Shown: positions 1-13,700 of the stretch, one piece after another | Position numbering within the stretch: the stretch's first letter is position 1 | How the letters are laid out: every line of letters begins with the position of its first letter | Source: Hirundichthys speculiger | Taxonomy: Eukaryota; Chordata; Actinopteri; Beloniformes; Exocoetidae | Direction of reading: 5' to 3' | Assembly: GCA_018398805.1 (NCBI GenBank) | Contig: JAGFBZ010000865.1 | Location: 558,001-622,000 of the forward strand | DNA length: 64,000 nt | Notes under the pieces: generated by a model | The model's database searches: none | What the model was told of the DNA's origin: nothing | Seen by the model: only the letters and a program-made list of their open reading frames with translations | Position numbers and translations under genes: made by a program

Positions 1-1573
1 ATGAGAAGATAGTCAGTCAGAATCCCCTCATCTTTGGCAGAACTCACATTCCTCAGGAGCTTTGCAGACTCTCGCACGTCTCTACTATGGCTTCCTCCAG
101 TTATTCCGGGCAAACTAGACAGGATCACCACTCATCTAGCAGTCAGTGTTTATCTGTTCCTTTGCCAAATTTACAGGAGCTGTCAAGGGTCCGACCCAGA
201 ATGCAGGAGTGTGGGAGACAGGAGTGTTCAATGGAAGTTCTTTCATTTTTAAAACAGGAAAAGAAAAACTCAACTGAGGTGAAACCACAAAAGTAGAGGG
301 ACAGCAGTGGCAGGAGCACAAGGGACAAAAGGGAGCCCAGAACATGGAATATAAACAGACAAACCAGCAACCAAGAAGGGAAATACGAGACTTAAATAAA
401 CCCAGGAACAAACCTGATCCAGGTCCAAACCATCAGGGAGACAAACAAGTAGAGTAGAAGTACTCAACAGGGGAAAGACAAAGTAACACAGGAAGAAAAG
501 GTGTCATCAATGGAAAAGTATATAAAGAAAAGGGACCAAGCCAAGAAAACCCTGAGAAATACAAAACCCAAAGCCAAGATCACGGAATCAACCCCAAACC
601 ATGACAGGAACATAGCCTGGAATTTCTAGTGAGGTTCAGCTTGTCGATTTCTTCCCTGGTTTGTCCTTACCCTCATGCTAAATCAGCACCTTCCAAATCA
701 GTGGAGTTCACATAGTCACACAGATGCCTCAAATACAGCAGTAATGGCCGGTTTCAACTGGTGCTGCCACCAAGTGTATTCCCTTTTTTTTTTCAGTACT
801 CAGGTTTCCCGTATCATTTGTATTTGCAAACCTTTTCAGTCTTTTGTTGCCCATTTCCCAACTTTTTTGGGACATGTACCTGCCATCAAATTCAAAGTGA
901 GGTATTATCTTTTCATGAAATAGTAAAATGTATCACTTTCAATATTTAACATATTGTCTATTGTGAAAAAATATATATTGGATTATAAGATTTGTAGATG
1001 GTTGCATTCTGTTTTATATATGTTCTACACAGCATTTCAACTTTTTGGAATTGGGTGTGCAGTTTGATACACATTACCGAGAGACAAGAGACTGTTCAGT
1101 GAATACACTTAAAAAAAAAATACGTTTGGCTCACCAGGGATAAGGCTGGTTTATGCAGTTTCCTCCCACTTTACATAGGTTGTGTCCAATGATAACATCA
1201 AATCTCGTGACTAACATTTGCAAGGTTTTTGTTATTTATCCCCCTCTGGGACAAAGTAGTTGTGATTGTTTTGAATCACAAACAAACCAAATGCTTCTGT
1301 TTCTAGACTGTGGTATTGCACAATGTTAAGACAGTGCAGTTAAAAAAAAAAATGAATAAATCGTGAGCAGGGACAGGCAACCTCACATGCTCTCACTCCA
1401 TCCTGAGCACAGTCATCACAATTTTCTCTTTTTAAAGCTTGTCCACACTTGTCATGAGTGTCAAATTGTACAACTTCCTGAATATATCATATTCCATGAT
1501 ACTGTAAAACATATAACATTTCTTTCGAATTGCTTTTCTTCCTCTTCTTCATTTCATCTCTCTCTTCATTTAG
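1..1573 (+). other. inpp4b intron (5' part outside the window)
   Basis: No coding exon recognised. It is A/T-rich and holds a decayed DNA-transposon copy around 780-1056 (separate entry). Confidence 0.7.
780..1056. mobile_element. Decayed DNA-transposon fragment, same family as 28,586-29,630
   Basis: The stretch from TCCCAACTTTTTTGGGACAT to ACACAGCATTTCAAC-TTTTTGGAATTGGG-TGCAG resembles the 3' part and terminal repeat of a fish element whose other copy lies in il15 intron 3 (ends ACACAGCATCCC). Internal matches include TTTCATGAAATAGTAAAATG. The left border is unclear. Class is uncertain; Tc1/mariner-like is suggested by the other copy. Confidence 0.5.
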
Positions 1574-1714
1574 AGACCACTTCACTGTCGAAGTGCCATT
1601 ACCACAACTGGTTTTCCAGACCTTGCCAGAGGAGATCAAAGTGGGCAAGCCCCTGCGAGTATTCCCTGTGCTGTTTAACGTGGGCATCAATGAACAGCAA
1701 ACTATAGCAGAGAG
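1574..1714 (+). CDS. inpp4b: inpp4b coding exon (VGINEQQT segment)
   Basis: The acceptor ttcatttag precedes the exon and the donor gtaccac follows it. One base completes a split codon, then 46 codons, then AG, which is completed by the next exon to AGG (Arg). The residues include [16 protein letters not shown], a highly conserved INPP4A/B block. The length (141 = 1+138+2) agrees with the phase of the next exon. This is the leftmost coding exon in the window. Confidence 0.93.
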
Positions 1715-4700
1715 GTACCACTGACACGCTTTGTTCACTATGAAGGGTTCACTGAACACATGTGGGTCTACATGTGAAATCATTTGCCTCCGTTAAGCGT
1801 TTGATTGCAAATGTCCACAGCTTAATTTTTGTACTTTAATCTCAAAGAAAACACTTTGTTCCACATACCCTCATAATATAAATAATTCATTATCCTTCGA
1901 TCCACGACTGGCGCTGTCCCATACCTTAAAAAGCGTATTAAGTCAACGTCAATACATGTTGTTGTCTCCCTGAATGCAGCTTCTATTCACATGTTTTGCT
2001 GCTATGTGAAAGTGTGCTAATTTTTAGTTTTTTTTCTGAAAAAAATAATAATAATTTTGAAGCTGTTCTGCTGTAACTGCCATTAATGTAACTGCTCTTC
2101 TTGCAGGTTTGGAGATATCTCTCTGCAAGAAAGAATAAACCAGAAGAACTTTGAGATATTAGATGCCTATTATAAATTATTAAGTGAAAAGGTGCCGGTA
2201 GAATGTAAGTATGCGGTGTTGCTTTCTTTGTTTGTTTTGGCTGTAATAAATATTTATACTCTTTTCAAATGTTCGGTTATTAAATTCCAGATAGATATTT
2301 ATGTTCCATGTTAGTCTCCTGCAATAAAGCAGCTCTTACAAATGGTAATAAAAATGTCAGAATCACATAAGACACTAACTAACTGTATTTTTGTGTCTCT
2401 TGTGAGTTTGAATCTTATCCAAAGTGGTGATAAAAGTATTATATGACTTCTATCTCTGAGAGTTGTTTTTTTTTAAGATGCATCCACTCCTAAGAAAAAC
2501 AAGGCAGAAAAATAGGAACTGACAGTGTGTTTTATTTTTCTCCAAACAGGTCTACCATGTTTTCAGACCCAGACTGACATAAAGGAATTACTTGAATCCC
2601 TGGGGCAGAATGTAGTCACAAAGAAGAGAAAGAATGTGGAAATACTATGGATCGCTGGATCTGTGAGTTATAACTGTAACTTTCTTACCTTCAGAGAGAC
2701 TGTTTTATCTGAACCATATGGAACACTATATATGTGTAACAGAGGTGAATCTGCTCAGACTATACTGGATGTTACTTTTAATTTAGGTCATTTTATTTTT
2801 TTACAGGTTGTAATGGGAACACTGAGTCTAACATAAAGCAAATGCTGTTGCATTTTTGATTGACATTACATCAGTTGTGACCTTTAATTATATTATTGAC
2901 AGTAATTTAAACTTAATGCACTGAAAAGGCTTAATGTAAGGTCTTCCTTTGACACAGTTTCTTAAAAATCTCACAGCACATCACATATGCCCTTTAACAT
3001 AGCAAAGTAACAGAGCAGGATGCCACTTGTGTTATGTTCCTCCTGCATGACACTTGTACTTCAAATCCAATAAGCAAGCTTTATTCCCATTCTCCTGCTT
3101 AAAACTGAACGCTGAGAGCAGAGGCTAAATAAAACAGGAAGAGTCGTCTTTGTGATGCATTATCAGGCCAATTAAAAATATCCTTTTATGTGGCACTGAC
3201 ACTGAATACAACACGATAGATTATCAGCATAAAACAACTGTCTTACTGGTGAAAGCACTGCTAAATTAATCACCAGAATAGAAATATTAAAGTTTTGTTA
3301 AACTGAGCCTTCACACCACTGATTCAAAAACTGTCAAGAGGTCTTGATAGCAGCATTGTATCAACATTTGTGATCAGCTGTCGGTGTTGTTTACCAACCA
3401 GCCATGTGAACCAGGAAGAAGCAATATTGCTTCCTTGAATCATTGAGTGTAGTTCCACTGGTGTACATCCAGCCAAGATAAAGCTAAAGTGAAATTACTA
3501 GTCCTGGCAATATGAGATAAGGGGTTAAGCTCAGCATTGACTGGTCAAATAAGCAGCATGTTTACCTCCAGCTAATTGATGGTAATCTTTCACTTATGTG
3601 ATGGTGATTTTTATCAAATACTTTAGTTACAAACTCCAGTATTTCCGAAGTACTGCTGCTATTACTAGTCGTGTTTTTACTGAAACCTGGCATGTAGCAT
3701 AGCTGCCGACCTGCTTTTTTAAAATAATTTGGTTTAGCTCAAGAACGGAAGAAGAACTGGATGTGAATACCTCATAAATTTACATCAGTCAGGTCTTTAT
3801 TCTCACTTTGGAGACACTAAACAAGAAGAATAACACTTCTGACATCTGGGTTCATCTGGCCACTTCATAGATGTGTGATTATCAGCACTTTACCTAAATT
3901 TGCTTCAAAGTCACAGATATGTTCTGTCACTTCCCAAAATAAAAGACTGCATCCCAGCCATGACACCCACCATGCAACCCTCTTAAAAGGCAAAGTCCTG
4001 TCTTTGCATATTTTATATTTGAATATTTAATGCTGGTCAAACTTAAATAAAAACAGTTAACAAAAGTCAAATACATTTGTGTTTAATTTGTGATTTAATG
4101 TAATTAACAAGAGTGTTGTGATTGTTCATAATTAGCAGTTTTAATTGCTTGGCATCACTTGTTAACCTGTTTAATTCTCTTTTATCACTTGTTCTTAAAG
4201 CCCGCTTTGGTTGTTCTTATGAAATGAAATAAAATGAAAAATACTTTATTAATCCCAGAAGGGAAATTCAACATTGCATTAAGGGCTTTTTTTTTTAACA
4301 ATAAATAAATGACAGCAATAATAATATTGAATTAATAATAGTAGGATGTCTTGTTGTGGAGGCTGATGGCTGCTGGCAGGAATGATCTTCTGTATCTTTC
4401 CGTCTTGCAACGGACCTGAAGAAGCCTCTTACTGAACACACTCTGTTGTTTGATCACTGTGTCGTGGAGAGGGTGTGAAGAGTCCTCCATCATCTTCATC
4501 AGCTTGTGCAGCATTCTTTTTTGTACAATCAGCTCCAGCGGCTCCAGAGTTACACCCAGCACAGATCCAGCTTTCCTGATCAGTTTGTTGATTCTCTTCA
4601 GGTCTCTGGTTCTGATTCTGCTGCCCCAGCAGATGGCTGCAAAGCTGATTGCACTTTCAACAACAGACCTATACAACATGTGCAACATCTTGGTGCAGAC

Positions 4701-7700
4701 ATTAAAAGATCTCCGCTTTCTTAAAAAGTAGAGTCTGCTCTGACCTTTCTTGTAGATGTATTCTGTGTTGCATTTCCACTCTAGTCTGTTGTCAAGCTGA
4801 ACTCGAAGGTACTTGTATTCCTCCACCACCTCCACCTCCTTTTCCCAGGATGGAAACACTGCTGTGTTGATTCTTGCTCCCCTGAAGTCGACAATCATCT
4901 CCTTAGTTTTGCTGGTATTTAATACGAGATGATTGTTACCGCACCATTTCACATACTGACAGACCAGTTCTTTGTACTCTGCTTCCTGTCCGTTGCTGAC
5001 ACACCCAACAACTGCAGAGTCATCAGAGTATTTCTATAGATGACAGGACTCAGAGTTGTACTGGAAGTCAGAGGCGTAGAGCGTGAAGAGAAATGGTGAG
5101 AGAACAGTTCCTTGTGGTGCTCCAATGCTGCTGACCTCCATCTCAGACACACAACCTTTCAGTCTCACAAACTGTCGTCTGTTTGTGAGGTAGTCATAGT
5201 TATGTCAAACTACAAGCAGTGGGTCAAAAGTACAGGCTTCAGCCTGCTAATGAATACCTTGTTGCAACATCCTTCAAACTGATTTTTTTTTTTTTTTTTT
5301 TTTGATGAACATGCACAACATGCATCCACACGTATTCTGTGCTGCTCAGGCTAATTTCTCTCAGCAGTCTGATTTGATCCAGTCTCTAGTTCTTATGAAT
5401 CTTTTTCAGAGTCGAAATGATCCGTAAAAAAGCCTTAATTTAAAAATTAAGATTCAAAACTATGTTTTCATATAGGTGTACTAGCGCCACAATATAATAA
5501 TGGAATTTTTCATTATAGTATCGCAAACAATTTGGGGGTCTTCTGGTTCTGAGACGGAACAAAGTCAGATATGGTTCTTCAGAGGAAGAAGTTCTGTTTG
5601 TGCTCAGATACTATGGAGGTTTGAACTCATGAAACCCTTCTGAAAAGCCATCATCAGTGAGCATAGTTTAGTTTGTTAAATAAGAAAGTAAAAAATAATC
5701 AAAGCAAGATTAAACCAAAAAACAAAAACAAAAAAAACCCACTGTTGCTCCATGGGACCTGAGGCAATGTTGAAACACTGTTCTGAGGTCTGATGAATCA
5801 AACTTGAAAATTCTTTTGTTGGCAACTGTGAGTGCTGCTTCATCGAGGCTGGCACCCTGGGTGATGCATTGTTCTTATTTATGAAACTATCTTTGTACAT
5901 GTATGACAAAAACTGAGAGTACTAGACAGTAGATAAAAGATAATACACAGTTTAAGAAAAATATTAAAAATTAAAGGGAAACATAAAACAAGAATCAATA
6001 CACACAAGTGATTCAAATCAAACATTCTGCAGCAGAAACTGTGTAAATATTTGAAAGTGTAGAGAAGGAAGTTGATAATGTTCTGGGTGTTCATGATGAC
6101 TATCTGGAGGGTTTTTGTCTCTGCGCCAGTGTAACTGGTAAACCACACACATAAACTGTACAATATTTCAGTACGCACCTCTTTGGAGAAACAATGAAAG
6201 GATGCTAGCAGTGTTTCACTCAGATGGTTCTTCCTCAGGAACTAAAGCCTGCTGTGCTGTGGTTTTCCCCTCCAGGTCAGGTCCTTAATGTGGATGGCCT
6301 AAAACATTTTTGACTATGATTCTATTGTATCATTTTGAAACATGTTGCTGAATAAAATTTCTGTTTCTGTTTTGTTTTTGTTTTTTATGGGTTTTTGGTT
6401 TTTTTAGGGGTTTTTTTTAGCCTTTGTGATGTTTTTGTACTATTTTCAGTTCAATACATCATTGAAAATTATTTGCTAGTCACTGCATTCTCTTATGCCC
6501 ACAATTTATCCAATATCTGTATCACTGTAAAATGCATAAACTACCATTTTTCTTAAAAAAAAAAAATTAATTTGGTTTCACCTGAAAGATGCTAAGATGA
6601 ACATGTAACATAAGGCAGCCTCCTTCCAGAACTAATCACTTTTACTGACAAAATGCTTCTTTTTTATTCTTTTGTCAAAATGCCTAATGTGAATTTGTTT
6701 CCATGTCCAACCAGATCTGCCGAAGGTTAAATGGTATCAGGTTCACCAGCTGTAAAAGTGCCAAAGACCGAACATCCATGTCTGTCACATTAGAGCAGTG
6801 TGCCCTCCTGCGGGATGAACATCAGCTCAGCAAAGACTTCTTTGTTCGTGCCCTTGACTGTATGCGGAGGTGAGACAATGATTAAATGTGTCAACAATGT
6901 ACACTGGGTGCAAGTTATTGATCAACCCAAATCTAAACACTCTGCACTTCTACAAGGAAAAAGATTGTTTTAGTCTTATGTAATGTAAGGGATTCTCAGA
7001 AAGATGGGGAACATTTACAAACACTCAAGAGCATAAAGCTTGAGGAAAGAAAAAAAAAAGCTTTGTTAAAGAAATAATCTGTGGGTTATTCACGGTCATC
7101 GGGAGGTTTATGGACAAACACTGGGTTGAATTTTTTTTTTTATTATCTCAGCGGGATTTGTGAAATGAAAATTGTCATCCAGCTTGATGTTACAGAGGTA
7201 AGGTTAGAGGAAAAATTAAACAAAAACTGAAGCAGACGTGTTATTACAAATGTCCAGTTTCAGTCATAACTTGCACCCGCACCATCCATCACACATGGAG
7301 ACATTATGTCTGCATCTCCTCCTCTCAGCTTATTATCATGAGATGTGTTTCCTCCACCATCAGCACCATTCCTCACAGATTCCTTTCATGCCTTTCATGT
7401 TTGTGCACGCCAGCAGGGTAAACCTCTGCATGTTCCTAGGTCTGATGAAGTCAAACCCTTTTGTAAGGAAAATCATGAACTTCCCTCGTGGAATGCCGGT
7501 GGTATTAAGTTGTACGAGCCTGACGGTGGTTGGTGTCGATGGTTGTCAGATGAGGCAGAAGACGAGACATTTCAATACCTAGAGGCACAGGAGCTGAGCC
7601 ACCAATCAACCACTCAGAAAATTCAGCAACATTAATGAATATGCAAATGACAAGTTGTACAGGTTGTACTGGGGACAATATAAGACATTTAAGTAAACGT

Positions 7701-10700
7701 ACATGACCTTCCATTATCTGATGTCCCCCTCAAAAACAGCTTGATGTTTGTCACAAGCGTATTTTTCAGTAAACTTCATCAGTGAGACACACTGCTAAGT
7801 CCTGTTAGAGGTAGGCATTGATTTGGATCTGAAAAAGATGTCAGGCCTTTGCTGAGTTGTAACATTACATGTTATAGGACAGAAGTCTTGCAGCCATAAA
7901 TTACATCCAAATACAGGCGATACTTTCAACTTAACTTTTTATGGCATTTTTCATTTAAAGAAGACCAGCGACCCTTCAGAATTTACTCACCAAATGGAAA
8001 ATCATTTGTCGTACATTAACGTCAAAGCTCCCCTGCAATAAAAATGATTCACAGTCGGTGAAGCATGACTAAAACTAAACAACAAATTTAAATAAGTAAA
8101 TCCAACATTTGCCAAAACAATTATCACTGTTGGCACATGTGCGCAGTTGTAGGGATATTGTTTCAAATAAATGTTCCTATGAATTTATGTGTAGCAGACT
8201 ATTTTTAATCAATTTCTTGTGTTTGGAATATTTAACAAGCCCCTGTGAGTAGATGGAAGAACAGTGTAGTGTTCGCTCCTCGAAGTGCTAGATTTAAAGA
8301 CTACGTTTTGACACTATTTTCAACTTTTTACTTCTGGTAAAAGTGGAGAGCTCTCAGTTTTGTCTAACTGATGGTGACAAATGTAGTGAAGTTTGTGAAC
8401 TGCCACCTTTAATAAAGCGGGATGGATTTAAGAGGATGAAAACTAAGCTTCATTTTTAGCTCTGACAAATGCTCGTGAACTTCTGCAACATTAAGACACA
8501 ATGAAGGGAAGGGTATGTTTGCTTTGAGTCATGTAGGAATTACTGTATTCTTTCATTTTCACTTACTTCCATGTACAGCAGGACCAATGGTAGAACAAAT
8601 AATGGCATTAGAAAAAAATGATGAAAAATATTTGGTTTCTGAATGGCAGTTGTTTGACTTTAATCTTTGTTAAGCGAGATGTAGGTTGTAACTATCAGGT
8701 GAAAGGTGGATAATATAAGAGCAGGAAGATCATTACACTCCTAAATGGTAAATATGTTAGAGCCAGTATATGATGTTATCAAGATAAAGGTCATTTCTGG
8801 CTAAGGATTAGCAAGCTTATGGATAATCAATATAACCCAGGAAGATCAAGACTATTGTTAAACTATGCCTTGCTGAATTTTCTAAATTGTCATTTTTTTT
8901 GAGATAAACAGAACATAAAACGCAAGAACTCAGGTCAGTAGGGTTTGGCAAGATGTAGCAACTCACCAGATGACACAGACTACACACCACATTGTACTAA
9001 AGATGACATAGCGAATGCACAGGAGACTTTACACAACAGAGGATGACAGTTGTTCCATACTTGAACTCAATATCAAATGCCAACTTTTGCTCTGGACTGT
9101 CACACACCAGAAATGAGTCTCGTACTGCCCGTGAACTGATTTGTGTTGTGTTTGGTTTGAACAATTTCATTGAATCAGTTTGGTTCAAAGTCATGTGGCT
9201 TTAATGTTACTGGATTCCTCAGATCACCTCTTTATCTGGGTGGAGGGGTTTGCGTGGTCTCCAGTCCACTCTATGAACTTCCACTCAGAGATTCTCCCAG
9301 GGCAAATTGCTCCCAAGGGACGGGCCAGTCCATAGATCTATACCAGTGGTTCTCAACCTTTTTTGAACAAACGCCCCCCTAAGCCACCATGATGCTCTTA
9401 GCATTTTTTTAGAAAGATGCTCCTGTAATTGTGACGCCTTAATGACTTCATTGGAGAACAGAACACCTACTCACATAGCACGCAGTGTTTATGGGCGTTA
9501 CTATGGCGACCGATCCCGCTCGGCTTGTCTGATTGTGACGTAGAGAGAAAAGGAGATTTTACCAGGTCATGGAAGCAGCAGACTCAGGGTTTTGGTCTCA
9601 GACAGCAGCTTTATTTTTTGAAAGGAAATCTGAGCACATCATTTTAGTGAAACATAAATAGATTTGCACTATAAAAAAAAACCTTGAGAAACCATGGAAG
9701 TTTAAAATAGAGTTCTCAAGACGTGGCGCGTGCCTGAGCGACATTTCCAGCGCTCCCCATAAAGGTTCACACCGCCCCCTGGGGGGCAGTACCGCCCCTG
9801 CTGAGAAACCCTGATCTTTATACGGACAGGAAAAACAAGACGAATGGTGATGTCGATCACCTAGACAAGGGTTTCCATGGACCAGGAACCAGGCTTGGGC
9901 GTGGGGGGGGCTTGTTAGTGAACACCAGTTGGGATCCAACCAGGCTCAGCCCAAAAGAGCCATGTGAGTTTGCCCTGCTATGATGTCCAATTGCAGGAGA
10001 GGCCTTATGGATCAAGTGTTGTGTTATTTGAGTACCAGCAAAAGGCATGGCCCTTGACATGCTTACCTTTGGTTTCAAGAACTGGCTCTTGGGACATTAA
10101 ATGGCACTTCTTTAGTGGTGAAGGAGCCTGAGCATTTGCATGAGATTGAAAGGTACAATTTGATATAGTTCATCTTACTTCAATCCTCAGAGTGAAATCT
10201 GGAACCAGTCTCCTGAAAGAGGCCGAACCTTGTTCCCGACCTAGAGTTGCCCAGGGTGAAACAAGGAGGTTCTCTCATGCTCAGGTGGGCTTGCTCATAG
10301 CTCCCTGGCTCTGAGCTTGTACATTGAGGCATTTCTCAGCGGATGACACATTATGGATGACATATTGTTATCTGTGTTTATTACTCAGTGGTCGACACAT
10401 AATGTGGATGACACATAATGTGTCATCTACTGTCCGTGTCATCTGTGCCTATACCGGTCTGTTGTAGTGAAGGAAGAGTTGAGTCAAAAGGTGAGACGCT
10501 CTGCTCACTCTGTCTTGATCTATGTTTCTGCTCTCACCTTATGATCAAAGATTCTGGGTTGTGACCAAAAAAAAAATGAGAATTCAACCACCTGAACTTA
10601 TTTTCCTCCCAGGGGGTGGCTGGATGCTCCCTTGGAGACAGGATGAGTTCTGTAACCCGGGACGAACTCAGAGTAGAGCTGCTGCTCCTCTCAATCGAGA

Positions 10701-13700
10701 GGAGCCAACTGAGGTGGTTCAGGCATCTGATTAGGATGCCTCCTGGTCGCGTCCTTGGAGGTGCTTTGGGCATGTCCAATTTATAGGAAAGCCTTGAGGC
10801 AGATGTGGTACATGCTGCAGAGATAACATTTCTTGGCTGGACAGGGAGCTCCTTGGAGAAACTGAATGGAGGTGGTCGGGAAGAGTGAGATCTGAGCATC
10901 TCCCCAAGATCTTCATAAAAAGTGTAACTTTCTTTGGAAAGAAGGGTTCTTTAATCCTTCATTGTTTGATCCTCCATTTATTTTCCCCACACACAAGATA
11001 ATTTAAAAAGTTGTAAAGAGAAATATAGCATCTAGGGTGGTCTTTGCATCTCAAAAAGGGGGCTCATTTCAGACAGTGTGCTGACATACACATACATAAT
11101 GCTCAACAGAATCCACAGAAATCTTAATATGTTATTGTGTCTATTTTATACTGAGGTTTCTTCAGTGATGTGTGTTTCAAAATTTGTCTTGGCTCCTTGT
11201 CATGGAATGTCAAGTTCTGGGCTTGTGCTTGCATGGTGACACACATCTTTATAATAGCCTAACAACAATAATTAACAATACAATGTGTTGTTGTAAGTTA
11301 ATGATAAAGCTCCATTCCTGGGATCTTTCTGCGGTTCAGCTAATCACTGGAGTTCTAAGCTTTGAACTCTTAAGTACTTCTTAAGTATTTCTCCATGTCA
11401 GCTATGACAGTTGTGAGGTTTTGTTTAATGAGTACATAAGACCTCTATATAGTTTCTCACTAGCAGATTGTCATAGCTCAGGGGTCCCCAACCCCCGGTC
11501 CCCGGCCCGGTACCGGTCCATGGGTCATTTGGTACCAGGCCGCAGAGAAAAAAATAAATCACCTCCATTATTACCGTTTGATTTATTATCCGAGTCTAAA
11601 TAATGTTTTATTTTGAAAAATGACCGGATTCTCTCCATTACACCCGTCCATGACTTCCTCTTGACACATGACAAGACTTCAAGACCCGTGTCTCGGTCAC
11701 GTGGCAAAATGAGTAAAAAGAAAAACATCTTCAGAAAGTGTCTTTCTTTTTACAGAATGGTCCGTGAGGTTTTATTAATTATGATATAATAAGAAATCAA
11801 CTGGTCATTTCCAGTGTGTAAAATTCAGTAAATACTACGTCAGATAAACAACAACACAGGACATGCTGCAAGTGGTCTTTTATTTATTTATTTATTGAAG
11901 ATCAGAAGCAGAGTGTGGACGAACTAAGAACTGGTCCATCCTTCAGCAGTGAGAAAGATTACAAACTAAAATATACCTTTCAGGAAGGATGTCAGACTTA
12001 GACTTGGCAATATGTCTATAAATCACAAGAAAAATAGTGGCTTGTTTGGAAAGATTACCAGAGGAAAGACAGAAAGGTTTAAATTTACAAAATGCGTCTG
12101 AACTAATCAAAAGATTTATGGAACAATGTTCTTGGAACAGACAGGTGATAATTTTAACCATAATGCACAGTGTCATACCAGCTGGCAAGCACATTTTTGC
12201 TGAAGATGTAGAGTTGCTTGGAGCCGTGGGACCTAGATACATTACAGTCATCAGTCATTCACGATCCCCCCTGTAAACCAATGTATTGTAGAGTTATATG
12301 CGAGGCCATCTGTCTAACTAACAATCTGAATAAACAGCTGTCCACACACCAGCAAATGCAGCAGGAATGGCTGATAAAGACAACATACAGTCATGGAAAA
12401 AATTATTAGACCACCCTTGTTTTCTTCAGTTTCTTGTTCATTTTAATGCCTGGTACAAATAAAGGTACATTTGTCTGGACAAACATAATGATAACCACAA
12501 AGATTGCTCATAAGAGTTTTATTTAAGAGCTGATATCTTACCATTTTCCATGGTTTTCTTGATTATAACCTAAATCACTTAAGTTTTTACATCAATAGCT
12601 ATGGCGTTGTACTGCCAAAAACACTGCTTTTATGCATTCAGTGTTTTCTTTTCTGTCTGTTTTAGTCACATGATGATGTTTAGTGGTACCAGATATTAAA
12701 ATGAACAAGAAAGTGAAGAAAAAATGGTTGGTCTAATAATTTTTTCCATGACTGTATAAGCTGAAGTCGAACTCAAGACTTCAGCCTCATTAAAAAGCTG
12801 AGATGCCATCTTCTGAGGGTTGTACATAAATAAGCACCTGTATACCTCAGTGATCCCATTTAACATTGTTAAAAAGATCTGGCCAGAATTCCTCTAGCTG
12901 GAATGATTTAAAGGACTCTTAACGTTATACAGAAAAGTATTACTTCAAGTTACTGATCTTAGAGGTGGTGCTACAACTGCCTCAATATATAGTTTAATTT
13001 TTATTAAAAAATTGATGACATGATGCAATACATTATGTTTTGTTGTTCATCTGAGGTTGTATTTGCCCCATTTTGATCACTAGTCTTTTTTTTTTTTTAT
13101 GTTGCGCTACATAAAAGCGTAGAGCAGAAAGAGAGTGTACTTTCTTTTTGTGTCTCTTTCACCCGGCTCACATGAATTCCATTTTGCCTTTGGACCAAAA
13201 AAAAATGATCCTGGCGAGCATGCTGTGGAACATTTTGTCAAACAAAGGTCACTGCCACAGTTTCAAATTTCTGTTTAACCAAAGGAGCGACTCCAGCATC
13301 ACTGTGTTTTCTCTTTACATGTTATTCTACTGTGACTTAACATGCTGGTCCATGTGTTACGTCGTAGCTCTGCTCCTTCCTCTCCAGCTGTTCCAGAACC
13401 TTGAGTCCTTGCATGAATGCATGTACATGCAGCAGTAGCAGTACACATTTAACTCTTAGCTGGAGCCTTTCTGAAGTGTAATTGCCCTCTGTGTACCTCT
13501 GCTGAAATGACAGCCTCTCGTGGGCGTCCCCCACCCCCACCAAAGACAACTGGATTCAGAAGCCCCGGGACCCTGACAAGGATCCAAAACAAAGTTACAT
13601 TGAAGAAGCCCCTTTTAATAATAACATTCAAGGCTTTTAAGGGTTTTATGGGGATGTAAAAATTATTATTTCTGAGCGTGTTAAATAGAAGTAAGGACCT

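Noticed and set aside
7238..7635. Two overlapping plus-strand frames considered as an extra inpp4b exon
   Set aside because: Exons 6715-6869 and 20753-20885 already join in phase and match the contiguous family sequence, leaving no room for an insert.
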